Part shown: positions 36,311-47,103 of the stretch, piece by piece
How positions within the stretch are numbered: position 1 is the stretch's first letter
Layout: the number at the start of each line of letters is the position of its first letter
Origin: Paracentrotus lividus
Taxonomy: Eukaryota > Echinodermata > Echinoidea > Camarodonta > Echinidae
NCBI GenBank assembly: GCA_940671915.1
Contig: CALNVZ010003430.1
Location: 13,518,766 to 13,582,765, forward strand
Length of the DNA stretch: 64,000 nt
Reading direction: 5' to 3'
The notes under the pieces: model-generated
What the model was told of the DNA's origin: nothing
What the model saw: the letters and a program-made list of their open reading frames with translations, nothing else
Database searches by the model: none
Translations under genes and position numbers: made by a program

Positions 36311-36969
36311 AAACATACCCCATCCACTATATTTTCTCACCACTGCAATCATGCTCACTGAATTTGACTTTCTTACAAGGCATATTTCATAAGGATATTT
36401 CATCAAAAATATTAAAATAAATAAAATTTAAAAAAATATTTTTTATATAAAATGTCACCCAAATATATAATATAGGATTGCAAATCAAATACACACATCA
36501 CTTTGTAGCACTTGTCAATGAATATAGATTATCAAATTGTATGGTTTGTTGTATTTTCCAACAGACACAATATAATTTCATAACATTTAGTTTTCTGGAA
36601 AATGCTTTTTCATTTTTTTCTGCATCATCTTGATGCGCATGCATGCTTCATTAACCATGTTAACCACTTTCATAGACTAACGACAACCGCTTTGTTGAAA
36701 TACAAAAATTTTAACATTTGTTTCTTTACAATATAATTATTTGTAATTAATGAAAAATAAACATGAAATTAGACTTTTCCCCCTAACTTTTAGTTTGATG
36801 AGAAATAATAATCGCAATCTTCCACAATGTAGAAAATAATTATAATTTGCCTTTTTCATGAAAACCTCTACTTGTTTATGCCTTAACATGAATAATGCAT
36901 TTGCATAATTCAATTAGTAGCATTTGGAATCTTTGCTTTCAAAATTAGGCATCCTAACTTTCTGCTGTA
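36311..36969. other. AT-rich core of the 34.6-37.5 kb element, no gene
   Basis: The part from about 36480 is present in reverse at 50290-50890, for example AATAATAATCGCAATCTTCC near 36805 against GGAAGATTGCGATTATTATT near 50440. No coding sign. Confidence 0.5.
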
Positions 36970-37510
36970 TCCACTGACATTTGACTTACCAATGCGACAT
37001 TGGAATTACCTATGACAGATTAGACACTTTGATTGACAAGGGATTGCATAACTCTTTCTTTTGTGTGGATATTTGAATTCGCTATGGACCCTCAATTTAC
37101 CTGTTTAGACATTGAATTTGCTCTATGGACATTTGATTTTCCTATTGAAAACAAATTCTTTAGTCTTGATATTTGACATCGCAACAGGGATGTTATCCGT
37201 ATGTTAGGACATCGATCCTTCTACATGGACTTTTGATTTCCCTATCTAAAATGATTTCTATTGTGTGGATATTTGACTTTAATAGCAGTGGACATTTTAT
37301 TTACATGTTCGGATATTGGTCTTGCTCTGCTGACATTTGATTTCCCTATTGAAAGTAATTTCTATTGTGTGGATATTTGACCTATCTATGGACAACGTAT
37401 CCTCCTATTTAGACATTGACCATGCAATGTGGACTTTTGATTTCCCTATTGACATTTGAATTAACCTAAAAGACATTTGACTTGATATACCTCGGACATT
37501 TGAACTGGAA
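36970..37510 (-). repeat. Degenerate minisatellite in opposite orientation
   Basis: Repeated TGGACATTTGATTTCCCTATT and TGTGTGGATATTTGA. It is the reverse-complement family of 35040-35510 and matches 49200-49500 in reverse (TTTACCTGTTTAGACATTGAA against TTCAATGTCTAAACAGGTAAA). Confidence 0.8.
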
Positions 37511-38173
37511 AACCTATATTTCCTTATGCCAGTAGTGTCTTTATACTGCTACACATCGTAGATCAGGCTGAAGTGTTACAATCATTTTTCTTAAATAATA
37601 AATGAAAACATTATTCTATTCAGAGAAATTAACATTATTTCCATTAAAATGTAAACACATGAAAAAAATTTTTTTTAAGCAAAGATGATAATTTTTCTTA
37701 ACCAGAATATTAGACTCTTGTCACACCTTTATACAGATATAATTGTGGTTTATATACTTTGCACTTTTGTTACATTTTGGTGTACAAAATATATATGCAA
37801 TATCATGTTATTATATAAATATTACAAACTTGTCTCTAAAGATTTATGAATGTTTCTTCTCTACCTCGCCTCCCATCATCTCTTAGATCATCATTTCATT
37901 TTTGTACTTTGTTAACATGAATATCCATGTACCTTCACGCTTTTGTTCTTTTTTCTTTTTTTTTTAACTTCCATTAAGTATTGTCTCCTTTTTTTCAATT
38001 CATTTCACTTTATTACATCCTTAAAAAACAGCATATACAATACATAAAGAAATACAGCAACAATTATATAATCAACATTACAACATATCAAAATGTAGTG
38101 CACTGCAAAAACGCTGGTGTTAAATATGCAACACCATGCGGGTGTTAATTTGTGGTGTTAGATTTCGGAATCA

Positions 38174-38311
38174 GGAGGGCATTCATCAAAGGACTTGTCA
38201 GACATTTTATCCGACAAATTTGCTCTCGGCCAATCAGATGCTAGCATTTCAGTAGCTTATAACAGTTTGTCGGATAAAACGTCTGACAAGTCCTTTGATG
38301 AAATGCCCTCC
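38174..38311. mobile_element. 138-bp MITE nested in the CACTGCAAAAAC element
   Basis: GGAGGGCATTCATCAAAGGA at the left mirrors TCCTTTGATGAAATGCCCTCC at the right. The TIRs extend about 45 bases each (to CCGACAAA / TTTGTCGG), with one or two mismatches. Confidence 0.9.
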
Positions 38312-38602
38312 AGATTGCTATCTCTCTAACACCACTTGGTGTCAAGACAAATTCTGAAAAAGCACTTTGTTGAAATTTTGCAGGTAAAAGTAATATCATT
38401 TGATATATTTTAATTATAGATATCATGAACACAAATTAGCGCAAATTTAGTTTTAGTTTATGAAGTTAACTGAATATTTTTTAACTCCAAAAGCTGTGTT
38501 ATTTAACACCGGCCCTGGAATCTATATCCGACACACGCGTTGGTGTTAAATTAACACCGATTGGTGTTAAATTATAACACCAACTAGAATCGATTCAACC
38601 AC

Positions 38603-38706
38603 TCACTAGCGTAAATCCGCTCGTGCTATCTATTCATCAGGCGGATGACGCTTTGTATTATTACATAATATCCCCCAGATTCATAGCATTCTACACAAAT
38701 TACGCC
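38603..38706. mobile_element. About 104-bp MITE, GGCGTAAAT family
   Basis: GCGTAAATCCGC...CTATTCATCAGGCGG near the left and CCCCCAGATTCATAGC...AAATTACGCC at the right. A clearer copy is at 50589-50692. Confidence 0.6.
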
Positions 38707-39421
38707 AGTGAAATCAACACCCACTGGTATCAAATTAGAAATTAACACCACGAAAAGTGTTCAAATATAACACCAGGATGTGTGTTAAAATAACACCCGA
38801 AATAGTTTTAATAATGTATTTCTAACACCAAAATTGGTGTTAATATAGGAACACAGTGGGTGTGGTCGGATATAGATTCCGGGCGGGTGTTATATTTAAC
38901 ACCCGTGGTGTTAAATTTAACACCCCAGTTTTTGCAGTGTGGATGTAGGGGGTCGGCAAAGGCCTCTTTCTGTCTTCTCTGTCTTCATAATTGACTTTCT
39001 TCAGAATCCTAAACGTCGATTATTATTTTTATTCATTCGACATTTTGATTTTTATTCATTATTTGAGTAAATGCATACATAATGTCGAGAAGGCCTATAA
39101 GTCTTTTATATTATTAATTCTTTTTAATTCTATAAACAACAAGATATTCAAAATTCAATAAATGATACAAAAATACATAAAATTTGGGGCTTGCGCTTCG
39201 CGCTAGAAAAAAAAATATTCTGAGGTATCCTTACATTCGAATTTTCCTCCTATTTCAAAACATACCCCATCCACTACTTCTCCTCACCACTGCAATCATG
39301 ATCACTGAATTTGACTTTCTTAAAAGGCAAATTTCATAAAGATATTTCATAAAGATATTTCATCAAAAATGTTAGAATAAATAAAAGTGTTTTTTTTTTA
39401 TATAAAATGTCACCCAAATAT

Positions 39422-39800
39422 ACAGTCTGTGTAAAAAAAAAAATGGTACAGTCGGCAAAAAAAATAATTTAGGGTTGAAATCTTTTCATATTATGTGTGT
39501 TTGTGGTACCAAATTAAAGCCAAAAGATTTTTCTTGCTGATGCGCTTTGTTCTGTATAATTTGCTTTCGTAGAACAAAAGTTATGCTAAGTTTTATGCGA
39601 CAAGGAACAAATCGAAATTACGCACTTTTATTGTTCTGGAGCGCTGAATTCACGGTCATTTTGCGAAATCATACACAAAGGCATGGGACGGCTTGCGAAA
39701 AATGGATTTTTCTTGATTTTATTTTATTCAGACAATATAAAAACATGTCTTGGGTTGCAAAAAAGGTTTAGAAAAACCCATACAGGTTTGCACGCATTAG
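39422..39800. mobile_element. End of a longer CAGTCTGTGT-family element
   Basis: CAGTCTGTGT, A run, ATGGTACAGTCGGC, then GTTTGTGGTACCAAATTAAAGCC. It shares this start with 15063 in copy A and with the short MITE at 2050. A 74-codon plus frame at 39547-39771 is unassigned. No matching right end was seen. Confidence 0.5.
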
Positions 39801-40000
39801 GGCTACAGCCTTTATTGAATTTCTAACGAATATATTATTGTATTTATATGATTAATATGCATGCAACGTATCTACGTGACAACATCAAGGAATGAATTCT
39901 ACGAATACTATATAGTATAATTTGCATAATATGCATCGCAGGCGTTCTACGTGAAAACATTCCCAAGAAATCACAAGCCTGCATATAATTGCATGTGTGT
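39801..40000. other. No gene seen
   Basis: AT-rich sequence with two loosely similar TGCATG/ACGTGA.AACAT blocks. Confidence 0.4.
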
Positions 40001-40008
40001 ATATCTAT

Positions 40009-40824
40009 CAGAGGCGGCGGAACTGAATTTGAAAGTGGGGGTCACGATGGAAAGGGGCACTGAGACAATGAGGGTTAGAGAGAAAAAGTATTCAGATAGT
40101 AGGGGTTGCGCAGAAATTTGCCTTTAAATTTTTGCTTTTAAAAATTTTGATGGCTTTGTATATTTAATGATAAACAAAGAACCGAGTCGAAATTTTTTTA
40201 GCTAAAATTTGAGTACTGTGCATATATAATCTATTAGAATCTGCGAGCGCGAAGCGCCGAGCCGAAATTTTACAGCTTCGGAAATTGGGAGTTATGTTGC
40301 GTCATATAATTGTGCATTAAATATCCGCGATCGCAAATCAACTTGAAATTATGAGCCCTAAAATGGAGGTTTTATTGTATATTAACCCTATTAGTATCTC
40401 GGAGCGAGAGCGAGCGTAAGCTTGTTTGAGCCCGGAAAATTTGGACGCTCAAAATGTAGTTAGTTTCTTTGCCTTTTTTAGACCTTATTAGTACGCGGAG
40501 CGGAAAGCGCGAGTTGGAAATATGCTTGAAAAATCGATTTTATGTTGATTATGACCCTACTTTAGTATCCGCTGGAGCGCGGAGCGCGAGCCGAAAATTT
40601 CTTGGGTTTTAATGACATAATGAAGTACAAGGGGTTTTGTATGAGTGCCCCCTTTCATATTAAAGTGCCCCTTTTTAGTATAAAAAATGGGCATTTTATT
40701 ACCCTAGTTAAAGGGGCACTTTTAAGTCATGAAAAGGCCACTTTTAGGTGGATGAAAAGTGGGGGGGGTGACGGGGAGGTGCGGGGTCACAGTGCCCCCC
40801 TGCCCCCCTGGTGGCGCCGCCTTG
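40009..40824. mobile_element. 816-bp hAT-type non-autonomous element
   Basis: The ends are CAGAGGCGGCGG and GCGCCGCCTTG. A perfect 8-bp duplication ATATCTAT lies at 40001-40008 and 40825-40832, as expected for hAT. The interior is a loose tandem array of (T/C)GCGAGCGCGAAGCGCGAGCCGAAA units (about 40242, 40395, 40498, 40575). No transposase frame. Confidence 0.85.
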
Positions 40825-40834
40825 ATATCTATTA

Positions 40835-41175
40835 GACTTACATCATGATTGGGCCCCCCTTCAATAAACCAGAAAGCCCCTTCCCGGTCATTTCGCGTTT
40901 GCATATTCTACAATTTTGTCCCACTTCCATGTCATATTATTGAGAATATTTTCAGCTCGCGCTTTTCGCGCTCGCATAATGAATGAAAATATGTTCTAGT
41001 AGATTACTCACAGCATGCATGTGTGTATTATCTGTAGCCGCAACTTCATCACGGTCCCCCGTTAACAAACCAGTTAAGCCCCTTCCTCCTCTCGCGCTGG
41101 CTATTATATGCTAAAATGCCCCTTTAATGTCACTATTATTTGAGAAATTTTCAGCATCGCGCTTCGCGCTGTATT
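40835..41175 (-). repeat. CGCGCTTCGCGCTC repeats, reverse orientation
   Basis: Two loose units each with a CCCC(C/G)TT..(A/T)AACCAG start and an ATTTTCAGC.CGCGCTT(TT)CGCGCT end. This is the reverse-complement family of the units in 40009-40824, so the two blocks together form an imperfect inverted pair. Confidence 0.6.
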
Positions 41176-42640
41176 ATACATACATTTTTTAGTATTTTGC
41201 ATGCTGTGTAAACAAGCATTAACCCACTCCAAACATGGACACTGCAATCATTACCATTCGTATGCTGTCACATTGAGGAAAATGAGGAAATATCGACGAT
41301 CTTCCCCCCCCCGCCCACAATCACTAAAACAATCGACACCGTGATTGCACCATATCTCATACGATTTGAAACAACAGGTTGGATGTATAAATGTACATCC
41401 ATTTATAAGAGTATTAGAATGATTAAAACACAAAATGCAGACCTATACAATATACGAAAAAAAGTAAGATAAAAAAAAAATAAAGATAAGTAAATGCATT
41501 ATTTTTTTATAAAACAATATAAACGAGCCACACGTGATTCCTGACAGGAGAAACTTTTAAAAGACCTCACACGACAATAGAACCATGATAAAGTGAACAT
41601 ATAATTTTAAAGTGTAATACAGTCATAATTTGATATAGGGAACATTAAAGACATATTCAGGAGAGAAAATAGTCTCCCATTGTTAAGTTGGGCAGTCCAT
41701 TTTTGAACTCTGCGAAACCTTAATTTCCCTAGAAATTAAAACAAATTTTACCAAATTAACTAAATATAACTTGGTATTTCAATCTCAATGGGAAAATATA
41801 TTTCAACTTAACATATGTTGAGGTCAGAAGGAAGGCAAGATATATTTTGAAAGAAATTGGGATAAATCTGAAAATTTGTGTACAAAACAAAGGAGAGTTG
41901 TCCATAAAATCGGCCATAACTCTCTATTTTATCATCGATTTCGTGAAACCCTTTTTTTTCTTTTTTATCTCACTCTCATTATATTTCCTTTGTGGTTATG
42001 CGGTTTCTTTTAGTAAATAATGGGACTAAAGAATAGGCCATCCTCTTTTTTGATATTCCACGAGCCCCTCCCTTCTTTTCAGCAAGTGCTTGTTTCGTCT
42101 TTCCTTCAACTATTCGTCTCTCCAACCTCATACTTCAAGATAGTGCAATATACCTCTGGTTGCCTAAATTTAATGATATTAGGCTATAAATGCGTTATCA
42201 ATAATAAACGTGCGCGACAGTTTTGGAAGAGTCTATCAAAATTTTGTTTTCAAATTACTATGTCTATAAATTTATGATGTTCATAGAGGAAATTTTATCT
42301 CTGAAATGTTATGTTTCAAATGAACTTAAAAATAAGTTTCGTTCATGCTTGAGTGAACACGAAACGTTTTTTGTCGAGGTGTTAAAAAGAGGCTTCGCGC
42401 AAAATTGCAGAAATGAGAAATAGATCATTAGAATTATTCCGCTAATCCAGCAGACTTCCTTTTACCTTTTCCATTGCCATTTGCCATTTATTTCAAATTA
42501 TCTTTCAAATTAATTTACCAAAGCTATTTATTACTTGACTTTTTTCTTGTCTATCACTTTATAGTGTATCTTTAGAATTGATATCCTTCATCATGTTCAT
42601 ATTAAATAAAATAATAAAAAAAACAACACTTTTTTTAAAA
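41176..42640. other. No recognisable gene
   Basis: AT-rich with poly-A, poly-T and a C run near 41305. Plus-strand frames of 85 and 66 codons around 42020-42423 overlap in different frames, have no recognisable motif, and may be chance. Confidence 0.45.
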
Positions 42641-43320
42641 CCCAAGAACGTGCGGATTTGTATCATAATGGGGAGATTGATAATTAACTGACTGCTTTGT
42701 TTGTTTGTTTGTTTGATTGATTGTTGCTTGATTGATGGATTTGATTTAACTGCTGATTAATGTGTGTTTTGATGATTGAATATCATATTAAAGATCACCA
42801 ATTTCTCATTTTTTTCTGCCATTGTGTGCTGCAAGCCCTTTTTTTTAAACCTCCGACCAAAAACGTTCGATTTCGTCAAAGCATGAAGGGAAACTTATTT
42901 TTATTAATGGTATTTCAGGATAGACTTCAACTTGAAACGAAATTTTAACAGGCTTTTGAAAACGTTGCCGTTTTTATTTGATTACGATACTGTATGCTCA
43001 TTTTACTCTACACTTGTCACGTACTTTGTACTTAAGTTTATTATTATTCATATTATTATTCTTGTGTAGTTTTAATTCTACGGAGGAAGCAACCTTGTAT
43101 GGGTTCTTTTGTAACATGTGGTTGCCGTTCCGGAGACATGTTTTTCACTTGTCTGAATAGAAACAATTCAATTATTTAATTCAGTTGTAGCCCATTCTTT
43201 TTGTATTAGGTGTATTGTATAGATTCGCACTTTGGGCAGTGTTTTGCTTGCAACTTTTCAACCGTGAAATACCGGTAAATATTGAATTTTGATATGATTG
43301 AATTGAATTGAATTGAAAAT
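42641..43320 (+). mobile_element. Possible LINE 3' UTR with GAATT tail
   Basis: Ends in ATTGAATTGAATTGAATTGAA at about 43300-43317, a simple-repeat tail of the type seen in reverse at 32466. The upstream part has no coding content that I can identify. Confidence 0.35.
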
Positions 43321-43744
43321 GTTTTTGAATGCAAACGTGCACGACCCAAAGGTCTGCAATTGCATGTATGTCAAAAATATTTTTGTAATAATATAAACAT
43401 TTTAATAAGCCTGATACATGTATAACAAAAATAATCTAACATTAGTGAAAAGAAGAAATCATGAAGGGTGTTTCATTATTTGTCCAATGTTATTTGTATA
43501 TTGTATGAAAGAGGGGTGAATTTTTTTCGGCCTTCGTTGTTTTGAAAGGTAGAACCATATTACCGTATGGGGCTAGGTACAGGGTCGCTCGATCGATCGC
43601 TCAGAAATTGACAAGCGAAAAAAAAAAAAGTTTTTTCATATTTATACTGGGGCGCCGTCAGAAGGTTCATGTACCAAAGGTTATGCTTCTTTTTTTCAAA
43701 TTCTTAACGGGGGGCGTCCGCACCCTCCTCCTTTGATCAGCGCC

Positions 43745-45646
43745 TGGGATCTGGTGATGAGAGAGAAGAGAGAAAATAAAGGGACAGAATCGAGTAGAGA
43801 ATAAAGACCTGAACAGGAAAATTAAGTCAAACTGCAAATGAGGCAAAAGAGATATGGCTATGACCAATTGCGCCGCGGAATTGAAGACACATATTAGTAA
43901 GGAATCATAAAGTACAAACCATAGGACCTTATTAATAGGAAGTCGTGTTTTCATTCAAACTCTGGATGCATCAATCAAGTGAGAAAAAAAATGCTTTTTG
44001 AAAAACCAGTAAATAATGAATAGATGGACAGAATATATTGGTTAACTCTATTCGACGATTGAAAGAAATGATATATGCAGACTTTCTCAACAGAAGGGCA
44101 CAAACTTAAATTCAGAAGGTCCGTAAATGCAGTGACAATGATTGAAAACAAGAAGCAAATCTCACCTTGGACCGGATGTGTGGTAACTGAGATGAATAGA
44201 GCATTAGAGACTTTGGCATAAGAAAATTGACAAAAATTATCAACAAGATTTATGAAGAGGAAAGTTTTCCCCGAAAATATATGGCAAATCATTTTTGTAA
44301 CACTACTTCCCCAAGAATATGGGCCCTGGATTTGTGAGAAATACAGAACTATTAGCCTCATCAGCCATGTAACAAGATTATTCTCAGAAATTTTGGGTAC
44401 TGATACGGGCAAGAAGCAGGATAAATCTCCAGAAATTGAGCCAGAGCCAGTTTGGTTTTGTTGAGATGCATGGCACCAGAAACGCCATATTTGTAATTCG
44501 GAACATAAGTGAAAGAGCAGTTAGAATGCAAGACGAGGATGTTTCAATGTGTTTCATCGACTTACTCAAAAGGCTTTCGAAAGGTTAGACACGATAATTT
44601 TATTTGAAGAGCCTCCGTAAATTTGGATTGATATTGGGAGGAGCTGCGTTGTTTACAGAACTCTATTACAATTCAATCTGCCTGAATTAACAATAGATGT
44701 GTGAGTACAAGGTGGTACAAATAAATCAAGAGAGGAGTTAGACCAGGGTGTGTGATGTCACTGGACTTATTCAATCTAGTAGCAGTGAATTTTATCCTTC
44801 GAAATAAGGAATGAAGAGGGAATCCTAGTGGGGTATTAATTTTCACAAAAACCAGATATGCAGTTGACACAGATGTTGTTAAGCCGAATCTGCAGAAGGA
44901 CTACGAAACTCTTTGACATAGTGTTAAAGCGAAAGTGAAAAATGGTAAACATTACTACAAAAGACAGAAGTTTATTGTTACAAAAAGGGTAGCTCCCAGA
45001 TGCGAACTTAAATTATAGCGAGATCAAGGTCATCAAACAAGTATTGGCTACTTCGGAAGCATTATCACTACGAAGACGCCAAATGTGAAGAAAAGGAGCA
45101 TTAAAGAACGAAAGCCCTTGCAAGTCTGCTTTCAAAATCAATGCGTGGTTCTAATGGAAGCAAAGCATGACAATAACAGCAGATATGAATATAAGCGTCT
45201 GCTAGCTGTGAATCGTGCGTTGCTGCAGGACCATGGAGATACTATAGTTTACTATTTTTTAGTATCTCCATGCTAGACAGATTGCTGAAAATCAAATGGT
45301 CTTGATCGAGTTAGCAATTAGCATTGATTAAGAAAGGCTAGAAAACTAATGTAAATTAAAACAGAAATGCTTGGTGGACATAAGATTAGACAGTTTTTTT
45401 GGGCACACTAACACACAGCGGAGGTTTAGTAGAATCTGTCACTGACAGGAAACGTTTCAAAGGTGGGAAAAGAAGTAGGGAAAATTAGAGAGAAGAGTGA
45501 CATTGATGGACAGCTTTATAAATGGCTCGAAGAGAGGAGGAGTTGAGTTAGATGAGAAAGAGGTTACAATAATGGAGAAAGCTAAGAAAGGGTTGTGGAA
45601 AAATCACGATCTGCCGAAAGTCCTTCCAGATATGGACCTTGAATAG
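43745..45646 (+). pseudogene. LINE reverse transcriptase relic, left arm
   Basis: Conceptual translation in shifting frames gives, in order, LNRKIKSNCK (about 43815), MNRWTEYI-like (44020), SPGPDG-like (44165), FPE..W-like (44270), YRTISLISHVT (44340), FGF-like (44455), YAVDTD (44855, the place of the usual YADD box) and a C-terminus ending in PDMDLE and a stop at 45644. This order is that of a non-LTR (LINE) reverse transcriptase, which copies its own RNA into DNA at the insertion site. No endonuclease domain is visible. Many frameshifts and stops make it non-functional. The same relic lies in reverse at 55472-57140 with fewer frameshifts. This copy extends about 190 bases further 5'. Some of the damage here may be sequencing error. 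Confidence 0.8.
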
Positions 45647-46344
45647 ATAAAAAAGACTAAATCTAATTTCTTCTCTCAATAAAGTCAAATATGATCTAAT
45701 ATACTTGTGCTCATGATTTATGAACTTGGTTCTTGCAGTGGTCATGGTTGTGGGTGTCCTCAGGATTTCAATTAAAAAGCTTTCTATTGCTATGGACCAA
45801 CGTTTTTAGATGGTACTATAGTGTTTTAAATTCCTCCCTGGATGTGGAGTAAATTTTAGATTTGCGTGGCACAGATTTTTGAGTTCCCATTTGTCCACGG
45901 TCTCCCGTTTTGCAATTGTTTCAAATGATTGAAATCAATACTCAAGGTCATGATATATTGATTTAAGTCGTGTTTGCTGTAGATTCCTGCTATGGCTATG
46001 TAGGATTTGTTAGTTCGGAAAACGGAATATTATAGTACCATTTGAAACATCTGTTTATTACACCTAACAGTTTTATAACAAATAAATAACTTGGAAACTA
46101 TTGGAAAGCAATATGAATTTTTATTTACTATTGAACGTTCCCAAACATACAAAAGCACTCACAACACACACACACATCCTTCACACAAACAACATTTATA
46201 TAAGTGTAAGAAGATACATGTACAACAGCTTATGGGCAACTCTTTTTATTTAGAATATTGTGAACGAAATGGGGGAAGAGAATAATAGTTCCCAGGCTAC
46301 CTCCCCCCTCCAAACACTGTTTATGTGTTCTACTTGATCTCTAG

Positions 46345-46990
46345 GAAACCAGGAATCAGGAAATTTTCGTTTTCATTGACCTATGACCTATAATGAAGTA
46401 AAAAGTGCAAAAAATACATAGTTTCTACTATTTCCAGATTTTTTTAGCGTTCACGTTTATTTAAACTTTGACCTTAACTTGAGGTCAATGTATGTCAATG
46501 AAAGAGATTAGCAACGTTGTGATTCTGATTTATTGGAAAAGTAGAACAAGAATAATTATGATTATTAAAATTATTAAACTATAATAGTTATGGCCAATAA
46601 AACAAGGTCAACACACACACAAAACGTTAAGGAAACGTAAGGGCCAGAGTTTTCTGTCTTGATCATAGTCCTGTTTGGCCTTATTAACTTAATAACATTG
46701 ATAACAACAGTTCTAGCATGATCCCTTAATACCATGAACCAGAATATCAATGTTGCTATTTTTTTTTCATTGACACATTCGTCGGCCTTATGCCAAAAGG
46801 GCCTTAGCATGCCATTTTGGCATGAGGCCGACGACATACATGACATTGACCTCAAGTTAGGTCAAGTTCAAATAACATGACGCTAAAAAACCTGGAAATT
46901 AGCAGAAACTATGTATTGTTTGGACTTTATCACTTCATTAAAGGTCATAGGTCAATGAAAACGAACATATCTGGTTCATGGGAACATGTG
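46345..46990. repeat. Fold-back unit within the left arm
   Basis: TTTTCGTTTTCATTGACCTATGACCT near 46362 is mirrored by AGGTCATAGGTCAATGAAAACG near 46943. CTATTTCCAG...TTTAGCGT is mirrored by ACGCTAAAAAACCTGGAAAT. The mirrored unit at 54160-54790 sits on the other arm. Confidence 0.8.
46781..46832. repeat. 52-base hairpin GTCGGCCTTATGCC..GGCATGAGGCCGAC
   Basis: The outer arms pair apart from one base, and the inner part TGCCAAAA..GGCATGC can pair in more than one way. The mirror copy is at 54314-54365. Confidence 0.85.
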
Positions 46991-47083
46991 GAACACGTTA
47001 CAGTGTTTAAAAAATATTTCAAGTAACACGGCCCAATAAGACTAAAGGTCAAGACAAAAAACTTTGGCCAAAGCATCTTTTCT

Positions 47084-47103
47084 TGAACTTTGACCTTTGA
47101 CCT
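47084..47103 (-). promoter_or_regulatory. Overlapping DR1-type AGGTCA half-sites
   Basis: TGAACTTTGACCTTTGACCT: three AGGTCA-type hexamers spaced by one base on the minus strand. This is the DR1 arrangement bound by HNF4/RXR-class nuclear receptors. Further TGACCT/AGGTCA words are scattered across 46370-47330. The mirror copy is at 54041-54060. Function is not shown. Confidence 0.4.

Larger units (their letters stand above)
38101..38939. mobile_element. 839-bp TIR element, CACTGCAAAAAC ends
   Basis: CACTGCAAAAACGCTGGTGT at the left mirrors ACCCCAGTTTTTGCAGTG at the right. GGTGTTA(A) / TAACACC words recur throughout, so both ends are extended by spaced inverted motifs. The target duplication is uncertain. 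It encloses two smaller elements. Confidence 0.8.
37992..38975 (-). mobile_element. LINE 3' fragment interrupting unit 2
   Basis: TTTCAATTCATTTCACTTTA at the left edge and GTCGGCAAAGGCCTC near the right edge, the reverse of a LINE 3' UTR and tail. Unit 1 shows the uninterrupted site (AAGTATTGTCTTCTCCATCTTCA). It was later split by the element at 38101-38939. Confidence 0.5.
37527..39415 (+). repeat. Local duplication, unit 2, interrupted
   Basis: Repeats unit 1 (TACTGCTACACATCGTAGATCAG, then CATTAAGTATTGTCT, then TTCATAATTGACTTTCTTCAG, ending near GTCACCCAAATATA). It is split at about 37990-38975 by a LINE 3' fragment that itself carries two further insertions. Confidence 0.85.

Noticed and set aside
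42020-42423. Possible terminal exon (two overlapping plus frames)
   Set aside because: No splice context, no domain, and the two frames conflict.
43975-44412. 145-codon minus-strand open frame
   Set aside because: Antisense to the LINE reverse transcriptase relic, which explains the sequence.
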